A stretch of DNA of 64,000 nucleotides from NCBI GenBank assembly GCA_963740215.1, contig CAVUDJ010000008.1, forward strand, positions 62,001-126,000. Direction: 5' to 3'. The DNA is from CAVVAL01 sp963740215. GTDB taxonomy: Bacteria; Actinomycetota; Actinomycetes; Mycobacteriales; Cryptosporangiaceae. Positions 1 through 8,048 of this stretch are shown in pieces. Within the stretch, counting starts at the first letter, position 1, and every line of letters starts with the position of its first letter. The position numbers were made by a program, and so were the translations under genes. Below the pieces are notes generated by a model. It worked only from the letters and a program-made list of their open reading frames with translations. It ran no database searches and was not told the origin of the DNA.

Positions 1-140
1 GCCCGCACCGCGGCGCCGAGGTCCGCCCACCGCAGCCAGGTCTCCTGCACGACGTCCTCGGCATCGGCGGCGGAGCCGACCATCTCGTAGGCGACCGTGA
101 ACAGCAGGCTTCGGTGGGCGACGAACGGGTCGTCGGTCAT
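1..140 (-). CDS. ECF41-type RNA polymerase sigma factor (N-terminus only)
   Basis: Only the first 46 codons are inside the window; the gene runs off the left edge. The visible N-terminus matches sigma-70 region 2: F-V-A-H-R-S-L-L-F-T-V-A-Y-E-M near the start, then D-A-E-D-V-V-Q-E-T-W-L-R-W, the usual core-binding segment of ECF factors. The ATG overlaps the stop of the preceding carboxymuconolactone-decarboxylase-like gene (ATGA), so the two are translationally coupled. ECF41 factors (SigJ-like) are known to be paired with such COE/CMD proteins, and this pairing is the main reason for choosing ECF41. The diagnostic SnoaL-like C-terminal extension lies outside the window. Confidence 0.85.
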   Translation of the reverse strand, partial: MTDDPFVAHRSLLFTVAYEMVGSAADAEDVVQETWLRWADLGAAVR

Positions 141-727
141 GCCTGCAACGCTATGCCGCTCGGCTGCGCCAGGGGCGCCAGGCCGCACGCTGCCGAGAAC
201 CCCTGGGCCTCGATGCCGAGAGCGACGTTCGTACGCGCCATCTGGTTCGCCATCGCGACGATCCCGGTCAGCTCGACCATCGCCGGTGCCCCGAGCTGCT
301 CGAGCAGCCGAGCGAAGAGCTCGTCGGTGACGGTCGGCGGCGTCTGCGACATCGCTTCGGCGTACTCCAGGACCTCGCGCTCCAGCGGCGCGAAGGCGTC
401 CGACTCCCGCCACCGCGGCACCTCGCGGGCCTTGACCTCGTCGAGCCCCTCGTTGTGCGCCTGGAAGTACCCCAGGTCGAGGCAGAACGAGCAGCCGATC
501 AGGGCTGCCACGGCCATGTGGGCGTAGGACTTCAGGTCCTTGTCGCACTCGTTCCACTTGGCGGCCTTCTGGCCGAGGGCGAAGCTGGCCTTGAGCATCG
601 GCCGGTGGTGCCACATCACGCCAAGGGCATCGGGCACTTCGCCGAACATCTTCCTGGTGATCCTCTTCAGCACGGCGCCGTAGATGCCGGTGATCTCAGC
701 CTTGGGGACCCGGGTGTTGCTGGTCAT
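137..727 (-). CDS. carboxymuconolactone decarboxylase / AhpD-family protein
   Basis: A 196-residue cytosolic protein of the CMD/AhpD fold. It has the C-x-x-C pair of AhpD-like peroxidase-type proteins (C79-S-F-C82) followed by L-D-L-G. The start at 727 is chosen because a strong GGAGGAG lies just upstream; the much longer open frame that continues upstream to 1288 crosses a repeat element and an opposing gene and is rejected. It lies upstream of, and overlaps by four bases, an ECF41-like sigma factor, the classic genetic partner of these proteins, where the protein is thought to modulate or be controlled by the sigma factor. The substrate is unknown; a redox or peroxide-related role is inferred from the family. 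Confidence 0.88.
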   Translation of the reverse strand: MTSNTRVPKAEITGIYGAVLKRITRKMFGEVPDALGVMWHHRPMLKASFALGQKAAKWNECDKDLKSYAHMAVAALIGCSFCLDLGYFQAHNEGLDEVKAREVPRWRESDAFAPLEREVLEYAEAMSQTPPTVTDELFARLLEQLGAPAMVELTGIVAMANQMARTNVALGIEAQGFSAACGLAPLAQPSGIALQA

Positions 728-818
728 GTCTCCTCCTCGCCTGCTGCTCTCGGCATGGAGACACCGGCCGAGGCCGATCTGTGACAGCACGGCAGATATC
801 CGACCGACCAGCCTTGCT

Positions 819-886
819 GAACTGGACTGTCCGGACACGCGTCCCTTAACCGGACGCCCGTTACCGCCATTTCCCCGACAGTTCGC
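819..886 (-). repeat. 68-bp palindrome-ended interspersed repeat, copy A
   Basis: Intergenic element between two divergent genes. Read on the minus strand it begins GCGAACTGTCGGGGAAATGG and ends GTGTCCGGACAGTCCAGTTC. It is identical over all 68 bases to copy D at 47041-47108. The ends form an imperfect inverted repeat (ACTGTCGGG / CCGGACAGT) and the middle holds a second hairpin (GCGTCC / GGACGC around CCGGTTAAG). No coding capacity. Confidence 0.85.
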
Positions 887-956
887 AGCCCACCATCGAG
901 GCGGTTGCGCAGGGGCGGTTCCGACACGCAGTCTCGTACGGTCAAGGGAGGACACA

Positions 957-2013
957 ATGGACAGCCTGGTCCTGCAGACGGCCCTCGGGCTCGTCTTCGT
1001 CTTTGCTGCCTTCGCGGCACTGGTGTCGGTGCTCACTGAACTGGTCACGCGCTTCCTCGGACTGCGCGGCGAGTACCTGCTGCGAGGGATCAGATCCCTC
1101 GTCGATGGGCCGGGGCAGTTCAGCCTCGGCCCCCGCGACCTGATCCGCCGCAACGCGACCGAGCCGGCGCCTAGGACAGGTGAAGACCAGAACCCCGTCA
1201 TCACACGGATCGTCAGCCATCCGCTCATCGCCGGCAACGCCGACAAGGCGGCGATGCCGGCCAACGCGGGAAACGCCAAACTGCCCAACGCGCAACGGCG
1301 GAAGCTGCCCTCGTATGTCGCCGGCCGGTCGTTCGCCCGGGCACTTATCGACCTCGCGATTCCCGATTCGACCGGTCAGATGACAGCCGGCGAGATCAAG
1401 GCCTCCCTCAAGTCGCGGCCCGACCTGCCGGAACCGCTCAAGAAGGCCATGCTGGCGCTACTGGAGGACGCGAACGGCGACATCGCAGTGTTCCGGAGGA
1501 ACGTCGAGGGCTGGTACGACGACCACATGGCCCGGGTCTCCGGATGGTACAAGCGGCACGTCCGGTGGATCACCCTCGGCATCGCCGCAGTCCTCGTCCT
1601 CATCTTCAATCTCAGTGCGGTAGAGATCGCCCGTTCCCTCTACACCGACCAAGCGCTGCGCGGCGCGGTCGTGACCCAGGCGGTCGACGCCGCCCAATGC
1701 ACCGACCGCACGCCCGCGGCATGCCTGCGCGAGCTACGCGCCGAGATCCAGCAAACCCGAGGAGTGGGGCTGCCGATCGGCTGGGGCACCATTCCCGCCT
1801 GCGCGGCCGCGGACGCATCTTGCAACTGGATTCGAGCAGCACGGGCTCGGGGACCCGGCGGATAGCGGGAGCGACCTGGGGGCGATCCTCCTCGTGGCGC
1901 TGGGCTGGGCGCTCATGTTGCTGGCTCTGCTACCCGGAGCACGGTTCTGGTTTGACGCACTAAGCCGGCTCGGCAGCCTGCGCTCGGGCGGCCCCAAGCC
2001 ACGCAGTAGCTAA
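957..2013 (+). CDS. putative membrane protein of unknown function (frameshifted)
   Basis: I do not recognise the family. The start at ATG 957 has AAGGGAGG upstream. The protein has a hydrophobic N-terminal segment (residues about 4-30), a soluble stretch of about 170 residues, and a second membrane segment near residues 203-225. The first frame stops at 1865, but another frame, open past about 1825, continues with a convincing third membrane helix (D-L-G-A-I-L-L-V-A-L-G-W-A-L-M) and a basic tail ending at 2013. The intact product would be roughly 350 residues with three membrane segments. The break lies near 1825-1835 and is a single-base-type frameshift, either sequencing error or recent mutation. 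It stands alone, divergent from the sigma/CMD pair. Confidence 0.6.
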
Positions 2014-2089
2014 ACTGAACGGCCGCCCCGGGCTCCCCGGACGCGAGCCGGACCACGTGGTGTCTAAACACGACATGCGGCCGGGGCCG

Positions 2090-3437
2090 TCAGGCGAGGC
2101 TGAACCTCTCGGCGTGAACCTGGTTGCGTGGCACGTTCAGCGTACGAAGGCTGCGCAGTACCGCCGATGTCATCGCGGGCGGGCCGCAGACGAAGACGTC
2201 GCGCTCCGCGATGTCGCGCACCAGGGCGATGAGGTTGTGTGGCGCGAAGGGCTCGTTCGGCGGGGTGCCGGCTCCGGTGCGTCCGGTCAGTACGTGCACC
2301 TGCGCGCCGCGGGCCCGGGCCAGCGCCTGCAACTCGGCGAGCAGGACTGCGTCGGCCATGGTGTGAACCCGGTAGAGGACGATGGCGGAACCCTCCGACT
2401 CCTCGAGCAGGGAGCGGATCGGGGTGATGCCCACGCCTCCGGCGATGAGCAGGGTGGCGTCCCTGGTCTGGTGGAGGGTGGTGAAGGCGCCGTAAGGGCC
2501 CTCGGCGAAGACGCGGGTTCCGACGGGGACATGGCGCAGCCCGGCGCTGGTCGCACCTACCGCCTTCGCGGTCAGGCGCAGCGAGCGACCGTTGGGGGCC
2601 GCCGACATCGAGAACGGGTTGGCCTGCCACCAGCTGTTGTGGCCGAGGAACCGCCAGATGAAGAACTGGCCGGCCCGCGCGGGCAGTCGATCGAGGTGCC
2701 GCCCCGTGATGTGCACCGACACGACGTTGTCCGACTCCGGTACGACCGCTGCGACGCGGAACTGATGGCGGGCGTTGCGCCAGATCGGCATGACGACCCG
2801 GCCGACGATCAGGGCGGTGACGACGCAGGCCCACAAGGTCCACCAGTAGACGGTGGCCGCGGTGGAGGAGGTGAAGGTGGTGCCTTCGAGGAACTGGTGG
2901 ACAAGGGCGAGCGAGAGGGCCAGATACAGGGCGAAGTGAATCGCGTGCCAGGCCTCGTATGACAGGCGGCGGCGGGCGTACCGGATCGAGAGGGTCGCCA
3001 CCGTGATCAGGATGGCGGCGGCGCACATGCCGAGCAGCGAGGCGGTCACACCGGCCAGGTCCAGGAACGCCTCGAACATCGAGGTTCCACCCAGCCGGGC
3101 GTAGCCGAGCACGACCAGGTTCGCGTGGAGGACGACCGTCCACAGCAGGGTGAAGCCGACCCAGCGGTGCCAGGCGGTGAGCCGGTCCATGCCGAGCCGG
3201 CGGTCCAACCACGGTATCCGGGCCACCAGGGTCAACTGCAGCATCATGGATCAGGGCGGCGTGCAGGCCGAAGAACTTGGCGACGGTAAGGACCGAGTTC
3301 TTCCCCGCGCCGGAGGTGAAGAAGAGCACTTCCACGATGAGCAGGTTCACCACGACGGCGGCCACCAACACGAACCGCGCCAGCGTGGCGGGTGGTACGA
3401 CCGTTCGCATCCGACGCTGACCCGTCGTAGCCGTCAT
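2090..3437 (-). CDS. ferric-reductase-like transmembrane flavocytochrome / ferredoxin reductase-type oxidoreductase (frameshifted)
   Basis: Membrane oxidoreductase that would pass electrons from NAD(P)H through FAD to haem in the membrane. The N-terminal membrane part has paired histidines in helices (H-R-W-V-G-F and V-L-H-A-N; then H-A-I-H-F and L-V-H-Q-F), typical of ferric-reductase domains. The cytosolic part has an FAD motif (N-P-F-S-M-S), an NAD motif (G-G-V-G-I-T-P) and the C-terminal C-G-P. The reading frame from ATG 3437 breaks near 3245: one extra base between L-H-A-A-L-I and M-M-L-Q-L separates it from the frame ending at 2090. Restoring it gives about 449 residues, normal for the family. 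The physiological acceptor is unknown; it is about 20 kb from the siderophore locus. Confidence 0.8.
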
Positions 3438-3596
3438 CGGACGCTCCTGCAGTGGTGTGTAAACGCGGCGGGCGGCCGCTGACGGTTCAGTGTCGCTCGG
3501 ACGGGTACGCCTCGTGAATCGCGCGAACGGCCGACCGGGCTCGGGGGCCAGCGTGCTGCCGTATCACTGGCCTCCCGAGCGGTCAGATCAGCCTGC

Positions 3597-4511
3597 TCAG
3601 GTCAGGCCGGCCGACGACAGCCACTCCTTCGCAACCGCGTTCGGGTCCTGCTTGTCCGTGACGACCTTGCTCAGCAGGTCGGTCAGCGTCTCGGTGTCGA
3701 GCTTCTCCGAGACCGCATTGAGCGCGGACTTGACGTTGTCGCTCGCCTTGCCCTTGTTGATGAGCGGGACCACGTTCTGCGCGGAGAAGTTGGACTCCGG
3801 GTCGTCCAGGACGACGAAGTCGTTCGCCTTGATCGAGGGATCCGTGGTGAAGATGTCTCCGGCGTCGATCTGCCCGTTCTTCAGCGCGTTGACCGTCAGC
3901 GGGCCACCCGCGTCCAAGGTCCGGTACGTGCCGAACGTGACGTTGTAGTGCTCCTTGAGACCCGGAATACCATCCGGGCGGGTCTTGAACTCGGGCGGGC
4001 CGCCGAGCGTCAGCTTGCCGGCGACCGACTGAAGGTCCGCTATGGACTTGAGGCTGTGCTCCGCGGCCGTGTCCTTGGTGACCACGATGGCGTCCTTGTC
4101 CTCGGCATCGGACTTGTCGAGCACGATCAGCGTGTCGGGCAGGACCTTCGGCAGGGCCGCGTACACGTCGTCAGAGCTGGTTTCCGGCGCGTCCTTCTTG
4201 AAGAACAGCAGCAGGTTGCCGGTGTAGTCGGGGATGAGGTCGATGGAGCCGTCCTCGAGCCCGGGGATGTATGCCTCCCGGCTGCCGATGTTCAGCTTGG
4301 TCGACACCTTGACGTCCTTGGCCTTCAACGCTTCGGCGTAGATGTGGGCGAGCAGGACGTTCTCCTGGAAGTTCGCCGAGCCGACGACGATGGTGTCGGA
4401 CGGGGCCGAATCCCCCGTGTCGCTCTTTGTCGGGTCGCTACTGCTACATGCCGTTACGGCCAGTGCTACGGCGGCGATCGCCGCCCCCAGAGCCATTCTC
4501 GAGCGCAACAT
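3597..4511 (-). CDS. osmoprotectant/quaternary-amine ABC transporter substrate-binding lipoprotein
   Basis: A 304-residue lipoprotein of the OpuC/ProX/YehZ type (glycine-betaine-like periplasmic-binding fold, OpuAC domain). It has a signal peptide ending in a lipobox (A-V-T-A-C, then a Ser-rich linker), the domain start T-I-V-V-G-S-A-N-F-Q-E-N, and Y-T-G-N-L-L and D-A-G-D-I-F-T-T-D motifs usual in this family. The start has GGAGAAGG upstream. It is the last gene of a four-gene importer operon headed by an IclR regulator. The family binds betaines, choline, carnitine and, in some bacteria (EgtU-like proteins), ergothioneine. The actual ligand cannot be read from sequence. Confidence 0.9.
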   Translation of the reverse strand: MLRSRMALGAAIAAVALAVTACSSSDPTKSDTGDSAPSDTIVVGSANFQENVLLAHIYAEALKAKDVKVSTKLNIGSREAYIPGLEDGSIDLIPDYTGNLLLFFKKDAPETSSDDVYAALPKVLPDTLIVLDKSDAEDKDAIVVTKDTAAEHSLKSIADLQSVAGKLTLGGPPEFKTRPDGIPGLKEHYNVTFGTYRTLDAGGPLTVNALKNGQIDAGDIFTTDPSIKANDFVVLDDPESNFSAQNVVPLINKGKASDNVKSALNAVSEKLDTETLTDLLSKVVTDKQDPNAVAKEWLSSAGLT

Positions 4512-4558
4512 GCCTTCTCCTATGGACAGTATTGAGATCCGACTTCCCCGCGTCCCGT

Positions 4559-5323
4559 TCACACCCGCGCGACCTCCGCTTCGACGATCTCGGCGGACAA
4601 TGCGTCGGTCCTGCCGGAGACCGCTGTCTTGGCGTATCGGCCAGAGATACCGCGCGAAACGATGCCACGCTGCACCAACGCCAGCGCGAAATCGGCGAGC
4701 ACCGCGAGCACGGCGACCAGCACCGCACCGGTAGCCATCTGCGCGTAGTCCTGCTGCGCCTGGCCGTCGAACACATAACGGCCGAAGCCACCGAGCGACA
4801 CGTAGGCGGCGATCGTGGTGGTCGCCACCACCTGCAGGGTCGCACTCCGTACACCAGACATGATCAGCGGCAACGCACACGGCAACTCAACCCTGAACAA
4901 CACCTGACTACCGGTCATGCCCATGCCGGCGGCCGCATCCCGCGCGGCGGGGTCGACATTCTGCACGCCCGCATAGGTGTTGCTCAGGATGGACGGTATG
5001 GCCAGCAGCACCAGGACGATCACGGACGGGATCAGATATGCGGCGTCGCCCTTGCCGTGGATGTGCGGCGAGATGAGCACCACGAAGAAGATGAGCAGGC
5101 CGATCGTCGGCAGCGCACGGAACGAGTTGGCGATCCCGGCGACGACGGCGGTGCCCTTGCCGGTGTGGCCGATCAGCAGGCCGATGGGCAGCGCGATCAG
5201 CGCCGCGATCACCAACGCGATGACGGAGTACTCGATGTGCTCGGCCAGCCGGGTGGGGATGCCGTCCGGACCCTGCCAGTTCGTGGACGTGGTCAGGAAC
5301 GTGATGATGTCTTGGATGATCAT
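4559..5323 (-). CDS. ABC transporter permease, OpuC/ProW-type (second permease)
   Basis: A 254-residue inner-membrane permease with about six hydrophobic helices and the permease cytoplasmic loop (D-A-A-A-G-M-G-M-T-G-S-Q-V-L-F-R-V-E-L-P) that contacts the ATPase. Its ATG overlaps the stop of the first permease (ATGA), and the lipoprotein gene follows after 47 bases. With the ATPase, the other permease and the lipoprotein it forms a complete quaternary-amine importer. The basic, negatively charged C-terminal tail after the last helix carries no recognised domain. Confidence 0.9.
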   Translation of the reverse strand: MIIQDIITFLTTSTNWQGPDGIPTRLAEHIEYSVIALVIAALIALPIGLLIGHTGKGTAVVAGIANSFRALPTIGLLIFFVVLISPHIHGKGDAAYLIPSVIVLVLLAIPSILSNTYAGVQNVDPAARDAAAGMGMTGSQVLFRVELPCALPLIMSGVRSATLQVVATTTIAAYVSLGGFGRYVFDGQAQQDYAQMATGAVLVAVLAVLADFALALVQRGIVSRGISGRYAKTAVSGRTDALSAEIVEAEVARV

Positions 5324-5967
5324 GACGGCTGCACCGCCCGCCGCCACGGGGTGAGCAGTCTGGTGGCGATCACGATCACGGTGTCGTACACCAGCGCGAG
5401 GGCGACACAGAGCACGATGCCGATGATGATCGGCGGGAAGTACGAGAGCTGGAATCCGGTGGTGAACAACTGCCCCAGCTGCGGCACGCCGATCGTTGCG
5501 GCGACCGCCACCAGGCTGACGTTCGAGACAGCCGCGACGCGCAGACCTGCCGCGATGACCGGGACCGCGATCGGGAGTTCGACGGACAGCAGGCGCTGGA
5601 ATCGCCGGTACCCCATCGCCGTCGCCGCCTGGGCGACATCGTCGGGCACCGCGGCGAGCCCGTCGGCGACGACCCGGACCAGCAGGGCCACGGTGTAGAC
5701 CGTGAGGGCGATGGCCACGTTGATGGGGTCGAGCACCTTGGTGCCGATCACCCCCGGGAGGATGACGAACAGGGCGATCGACGGAATCGTGTAGAGCAGT
5801 CCCGAGATGCCGACCAGTGGGCCGTAGGCCCACCGGTACCGGTGGGCCACCCAGCCCAGGGGCAGCGAGATGATCAATCCGAGCAGCACCGGCAGTGCCG
5901 ACAGCCAGACGTGGTAGCCCAGCCAGTTGAGGATCTCCTCACTGTGTTGGTCGAAGTAGGTGATCAC
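5320..5967 (-). CDS. ABC transporter permease, OpuC/ProW-type (first permease)
   Basis: A 215-residue permease starting at GTG 5967, which overlaps the TGA of the ATPase gene (GTGA). It contains the conserved membrane-loop sequence A-A-T-A-M-G-Y-R-R-F-Q-R-L-L-S-V-E-L-P and helices typical of short OpuCB-like permeases. Having two separate permeases rather than one fused to the binding domain fits OpuB/OpuC/YehWXYZ-type systems. Located in the cytoplasmic membrane; partners are the genes on either side. Confidence 0.9.
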   Translation of the reverse strand: MITYFDQHSEEILNWLGYHVWLSALPVLLGLIISLPLGWVAHRYRWAYGPLVGISGLLYTIPSIALFVILPGVIGTKVLDPINVAIALTVYTVALLVRVVADGLAAVPDDVAQAATAMGYRRFQRLLSVELPIAVPVIAAGLRVAAVSNVSLVAVAATIGVPQLGQLFTTGFQLSYFPPIIIGIVLCVALALVYDTVIVIATRLLTPWRRAVQPS

Positions 5968-7106
5968 GTGCCGGCCTCCGCGTGCGAAGGCGCTCCGGCG
6001 GTCGGGTTCCGGCTTGCCGATGCCTGGTGGGCGATACGTTCGACGACTTGAGCGGCGGTGACGGTTCCGATGAGCCGGCCGGCTTCGTCCACGATCACGC
6101 CCCGACCGGACGGTGACGAGAGCGCGGCGTCCAGCGCGGCTCGCAGGGAGCCTCCTTCGGTGGCCAGAGTCCCTCCACGGTGCAGCAGCCCCGGTCCGAT
6201 CTGGCCCGCCGGCGCCCCGCCGGTCTCCAGCCAACCAAGCGGCTTCTGCTCGTCATCCACGACCAGTGCCCAACCGTCCTGCGCCACCGGGCCGGCCGCC
6301 GCGACATCGCTGCCGAGCCGGACGCTCGGCTCGTCGCGGGTGGGCAGGGTGCCGGCCGACTCGAAACCGAGTGCACGGTAGCCACGGTCGCGGCCGACGA
6401 AGCCGGCGACGAAGGCGTCGGCCGGGCGGTTGAGCAGCTCTGCTGGCGGGGCGAGCTGGGCCAGCTTGCCGCCCACTCGCATCACCGCGACCTGATCGCC
6501 GAGCTTGACCGCCTCGTCGATGTCATGGGTGACGAAGACGATGGTCTTGCCCAACTCAGCTTGCAACCGCAGGAACTCGTCCTGCAGCTGACCGCGTACC
6601 ACGGGGTCGACAGCGCTGAACGGTTCGTCCATCAGCATGACCGGCGGGTCGGCGGCCAGAGCGCGGGCGACGCCGACGCGCTGCTGCTGGCCACCCGAGA
6701 GCTGGGCCGGGTAGCGCTTGGCGAACTTCGGGTCCAGGCCTACCCGCTCGATCAACTCCATCGCCCGCTGGCGCGCCTCGCGGCGATTCTTGCCGAGCAA
6801 CAGGGGAACCGTGGCGACGTTGTCGACGATGGTCCGGTGCGGGAACAGCCCAGCATGCTGGATCACGTAACCGATTCCGCGCCGCAGCTCAGACGGCGAG
6901 AAGGTTCCGGTGTCCCTGTCGTCGAGCCAGATCCGCCCGGACGTGGGCTCGATCATCCGGTTGATCATTCGAAGTGACGTCGTCTTGCCGCAGCCCGATG
7001 GGCCCACGAACACAGTGATTTGGCCGGACGGGGCGATGATGTCGAGCTCGTCGACAGCCACCGTGCCGTCGGGATACTTCTTGGACACAGATTCGAACCG
7101 GATCAT
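5964..7106 (-). CDS. ABC transporter ATP-binding protein, OpuCA/ProV-type
   Basis: A 380-residue ATPase. Walker A is G-P-S-G-C-G-K-T-T (about residues 35-43), Q-loop Y-V-I-Q-H-A-G-L-F-P-H, signature L-S-G-G-Q-Q-Q-R, Walker B V-M-L-M-D-E-P-F and the H-loop histidine in F-V-T-H-D. A C-terminal extension of about 130 residues resembles the regulatory CBS-type tail of OpuCA, with a recognisable G-V-I-V-D-E-A-G-R-L-I-G-T-V segment near the end. It energises import by the two permeases encoded directly downstream and is preceded by an IclR gene 45 bases upstream on the same strand. Confidence 0.92.
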   Translation of the reverse strand: MIRFESVSKKYPDGTVAVDELDIIAPSGQITVFVGPSGCGKTTSLRMINRMIEPTSGRIWLDDRDTGTFSPSELRRGIGYVIQHAGLFPHRTIVDNVATVPLLLGKNRREARQRAMELIERVGLDPKFAKRYPAQLSGGQQQRVGVARALAADPPVMLMDEPFSAVDPVVRGQLQDEFLRLQAELGKTIVFVTHDIDEAVKLGDQVAVMRVGGKLAQLAPPAELLNRPADAFVAGFVGRDRGYRALGFESAGTLPTRDEPSVRLGSDVAAAGPVAQDGWALVVDDEQKPLGWLETGGAPAGQIGPGLLHRGGTLATEGGSLRAALDAALSSPSGRGVIVDEAGRLIGTVTAAQVVERIAHQASASRNPTAGAPSHAEAGT

Positions 7107-7151
7107 CCGCAGCCACCTCCACCTACGCGCGACCCGAGGACCGCCCGATCG

Positions 7152-7853
7152 TCATGCGCCGACCAATTGCGACGCAGCGAACTGCTTGGCAATGACGCTA
7201 GCCTCACGGCTCACGATGCGGCCGAACGCGCGAACCTTCTTGTCATCGATCCGATAGGTAGGCCCGATAAGGCTGATCGCGCCTGCGATCCCGTCCGGGC
7301 GCCGGATAGGCGCGGCGATCGCTGTGGCGTCCGGTTCCACGCTCGATCGCTGCGCGACGTATCCCGCCTTCGGTACCGCCCCGCGCAGCGCCGCACCGAC
7401 CGCGGTGCCGTCCAGCGGGACGGTCCGCCCCACCCAGCTGGTGTGCCGGATGGCGTGCGTACCCTCGACCATCCCGACGTACAGCGCGGTCGCTCCGGGG
7501 CCGAGCACGCTCACGTACGCCGACTCGCCGGTCGACGCCACGACGCGTTGCAGCGAGGGCTCGGCCATGCCGACCAGCGATTCTCGCCCGAGGGCCGCGG
7601 CTCCCAGCTGGATCAGCCGAATGCCCGCACGGTAGAAGCCGCGCTCGTCACGGGTGACGAAGTCCGCGTTCTCCAGGGTGCGGAGCAGCCGCAGCGCGGT
7701 GCTCGGCGGCAGATCCACTCTTCGCGCGCAATCGGTCAGGCCGATCGCACCTTCAGTACAGACCTCGGCGAGCAGGCCAAGGGCGCGTTCGACCGTACGG
7801 GTCGACGACCCGGGCGGGGTTGTTGGCGTGCTGGCCAGCGTCATGGCAGCCAT
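7152..7853 (-). CDS. IclR-family transcriptional regulator
   Basis: A 233-residue regulator. The N-terminal winged helix-turn-helix covers about residues 20-80 (R-T-V-E-R-A-L-G-L-L-A-E-V, then L-P-P-S-T-A-L-R-L-L-R-T-L-E), followed by an effector-binding GAF-like domain with A-I-A-A-P-I-R-R-P-D-G-I-A-G-A, typical of IclR. A second in-frame ATG lies at 7844. It is the first gene of the importer operon and faces the lyase-like gene across 195 bases, so it probably controls both, using the imported compound or a product as effector. That is an inference from layout. Confidence 0.9.
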   Translation of the reverse strand: MAAMTLASTPTTPPGSSTRTVERALGLLAEVCTEGAIGLTDCARRVDLPPSTALRLLRTLENADFVTRDERGFYRAGIRLIQLGAAALGRESLVGMAEPSLQRVVASTGESAYVSVLGPGATALYVGMVEGTHAIRHTSWVGRTVPLDGTAVGAALRGAVPKAGYVAQRSSVEPDATAIAAPIRRPDGIAGAISLIGPTYRIDDKKVRAFGRIVSREASVIAKQFAASQLVGA

Positions 7854-7870
7854 CGTCCGGATGCCGCGAC

Positions 7871-7914
7871 TGCCACTAGGCGAAAGGACCCTGCCATAGA
7901 GTGAGACAGTGGCA
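7871..7914. promoter_or_regulatory. candidate IclR operator (inverted repeat) between divergent promoters
   Basis: TGCCACT at 7871-7877 and its inverse AGTGGCA at 7908-7914 flank a 30-base spacer in the only intergenic gap shared by the IclR-importer operon and the lyase gene. The arms are short and the spacing long, so this is a weak candidate chosen mostly by position. Confidence 0.3.
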
Positions 7915-8048
7915 CGCTTGGACGCGCAGCGGAAGACCTCTGGTGCGGTTGGGCCGGATCGAGACCGACGTGTGACCGCGCGTCACGTACACCCACGCAG
8001 CCCTTCGCGGTACTCCCCCGACCCGACTCAACCTCGGCAGGAGGCTCG

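Noticed and set aside
728..1288. Long upstream extension of the CMD-like frame on the minus strand
   Set aside because: It runs through repeat copy A and an opposing gene, while a strong ribosome binding site serves the ATG at 727.
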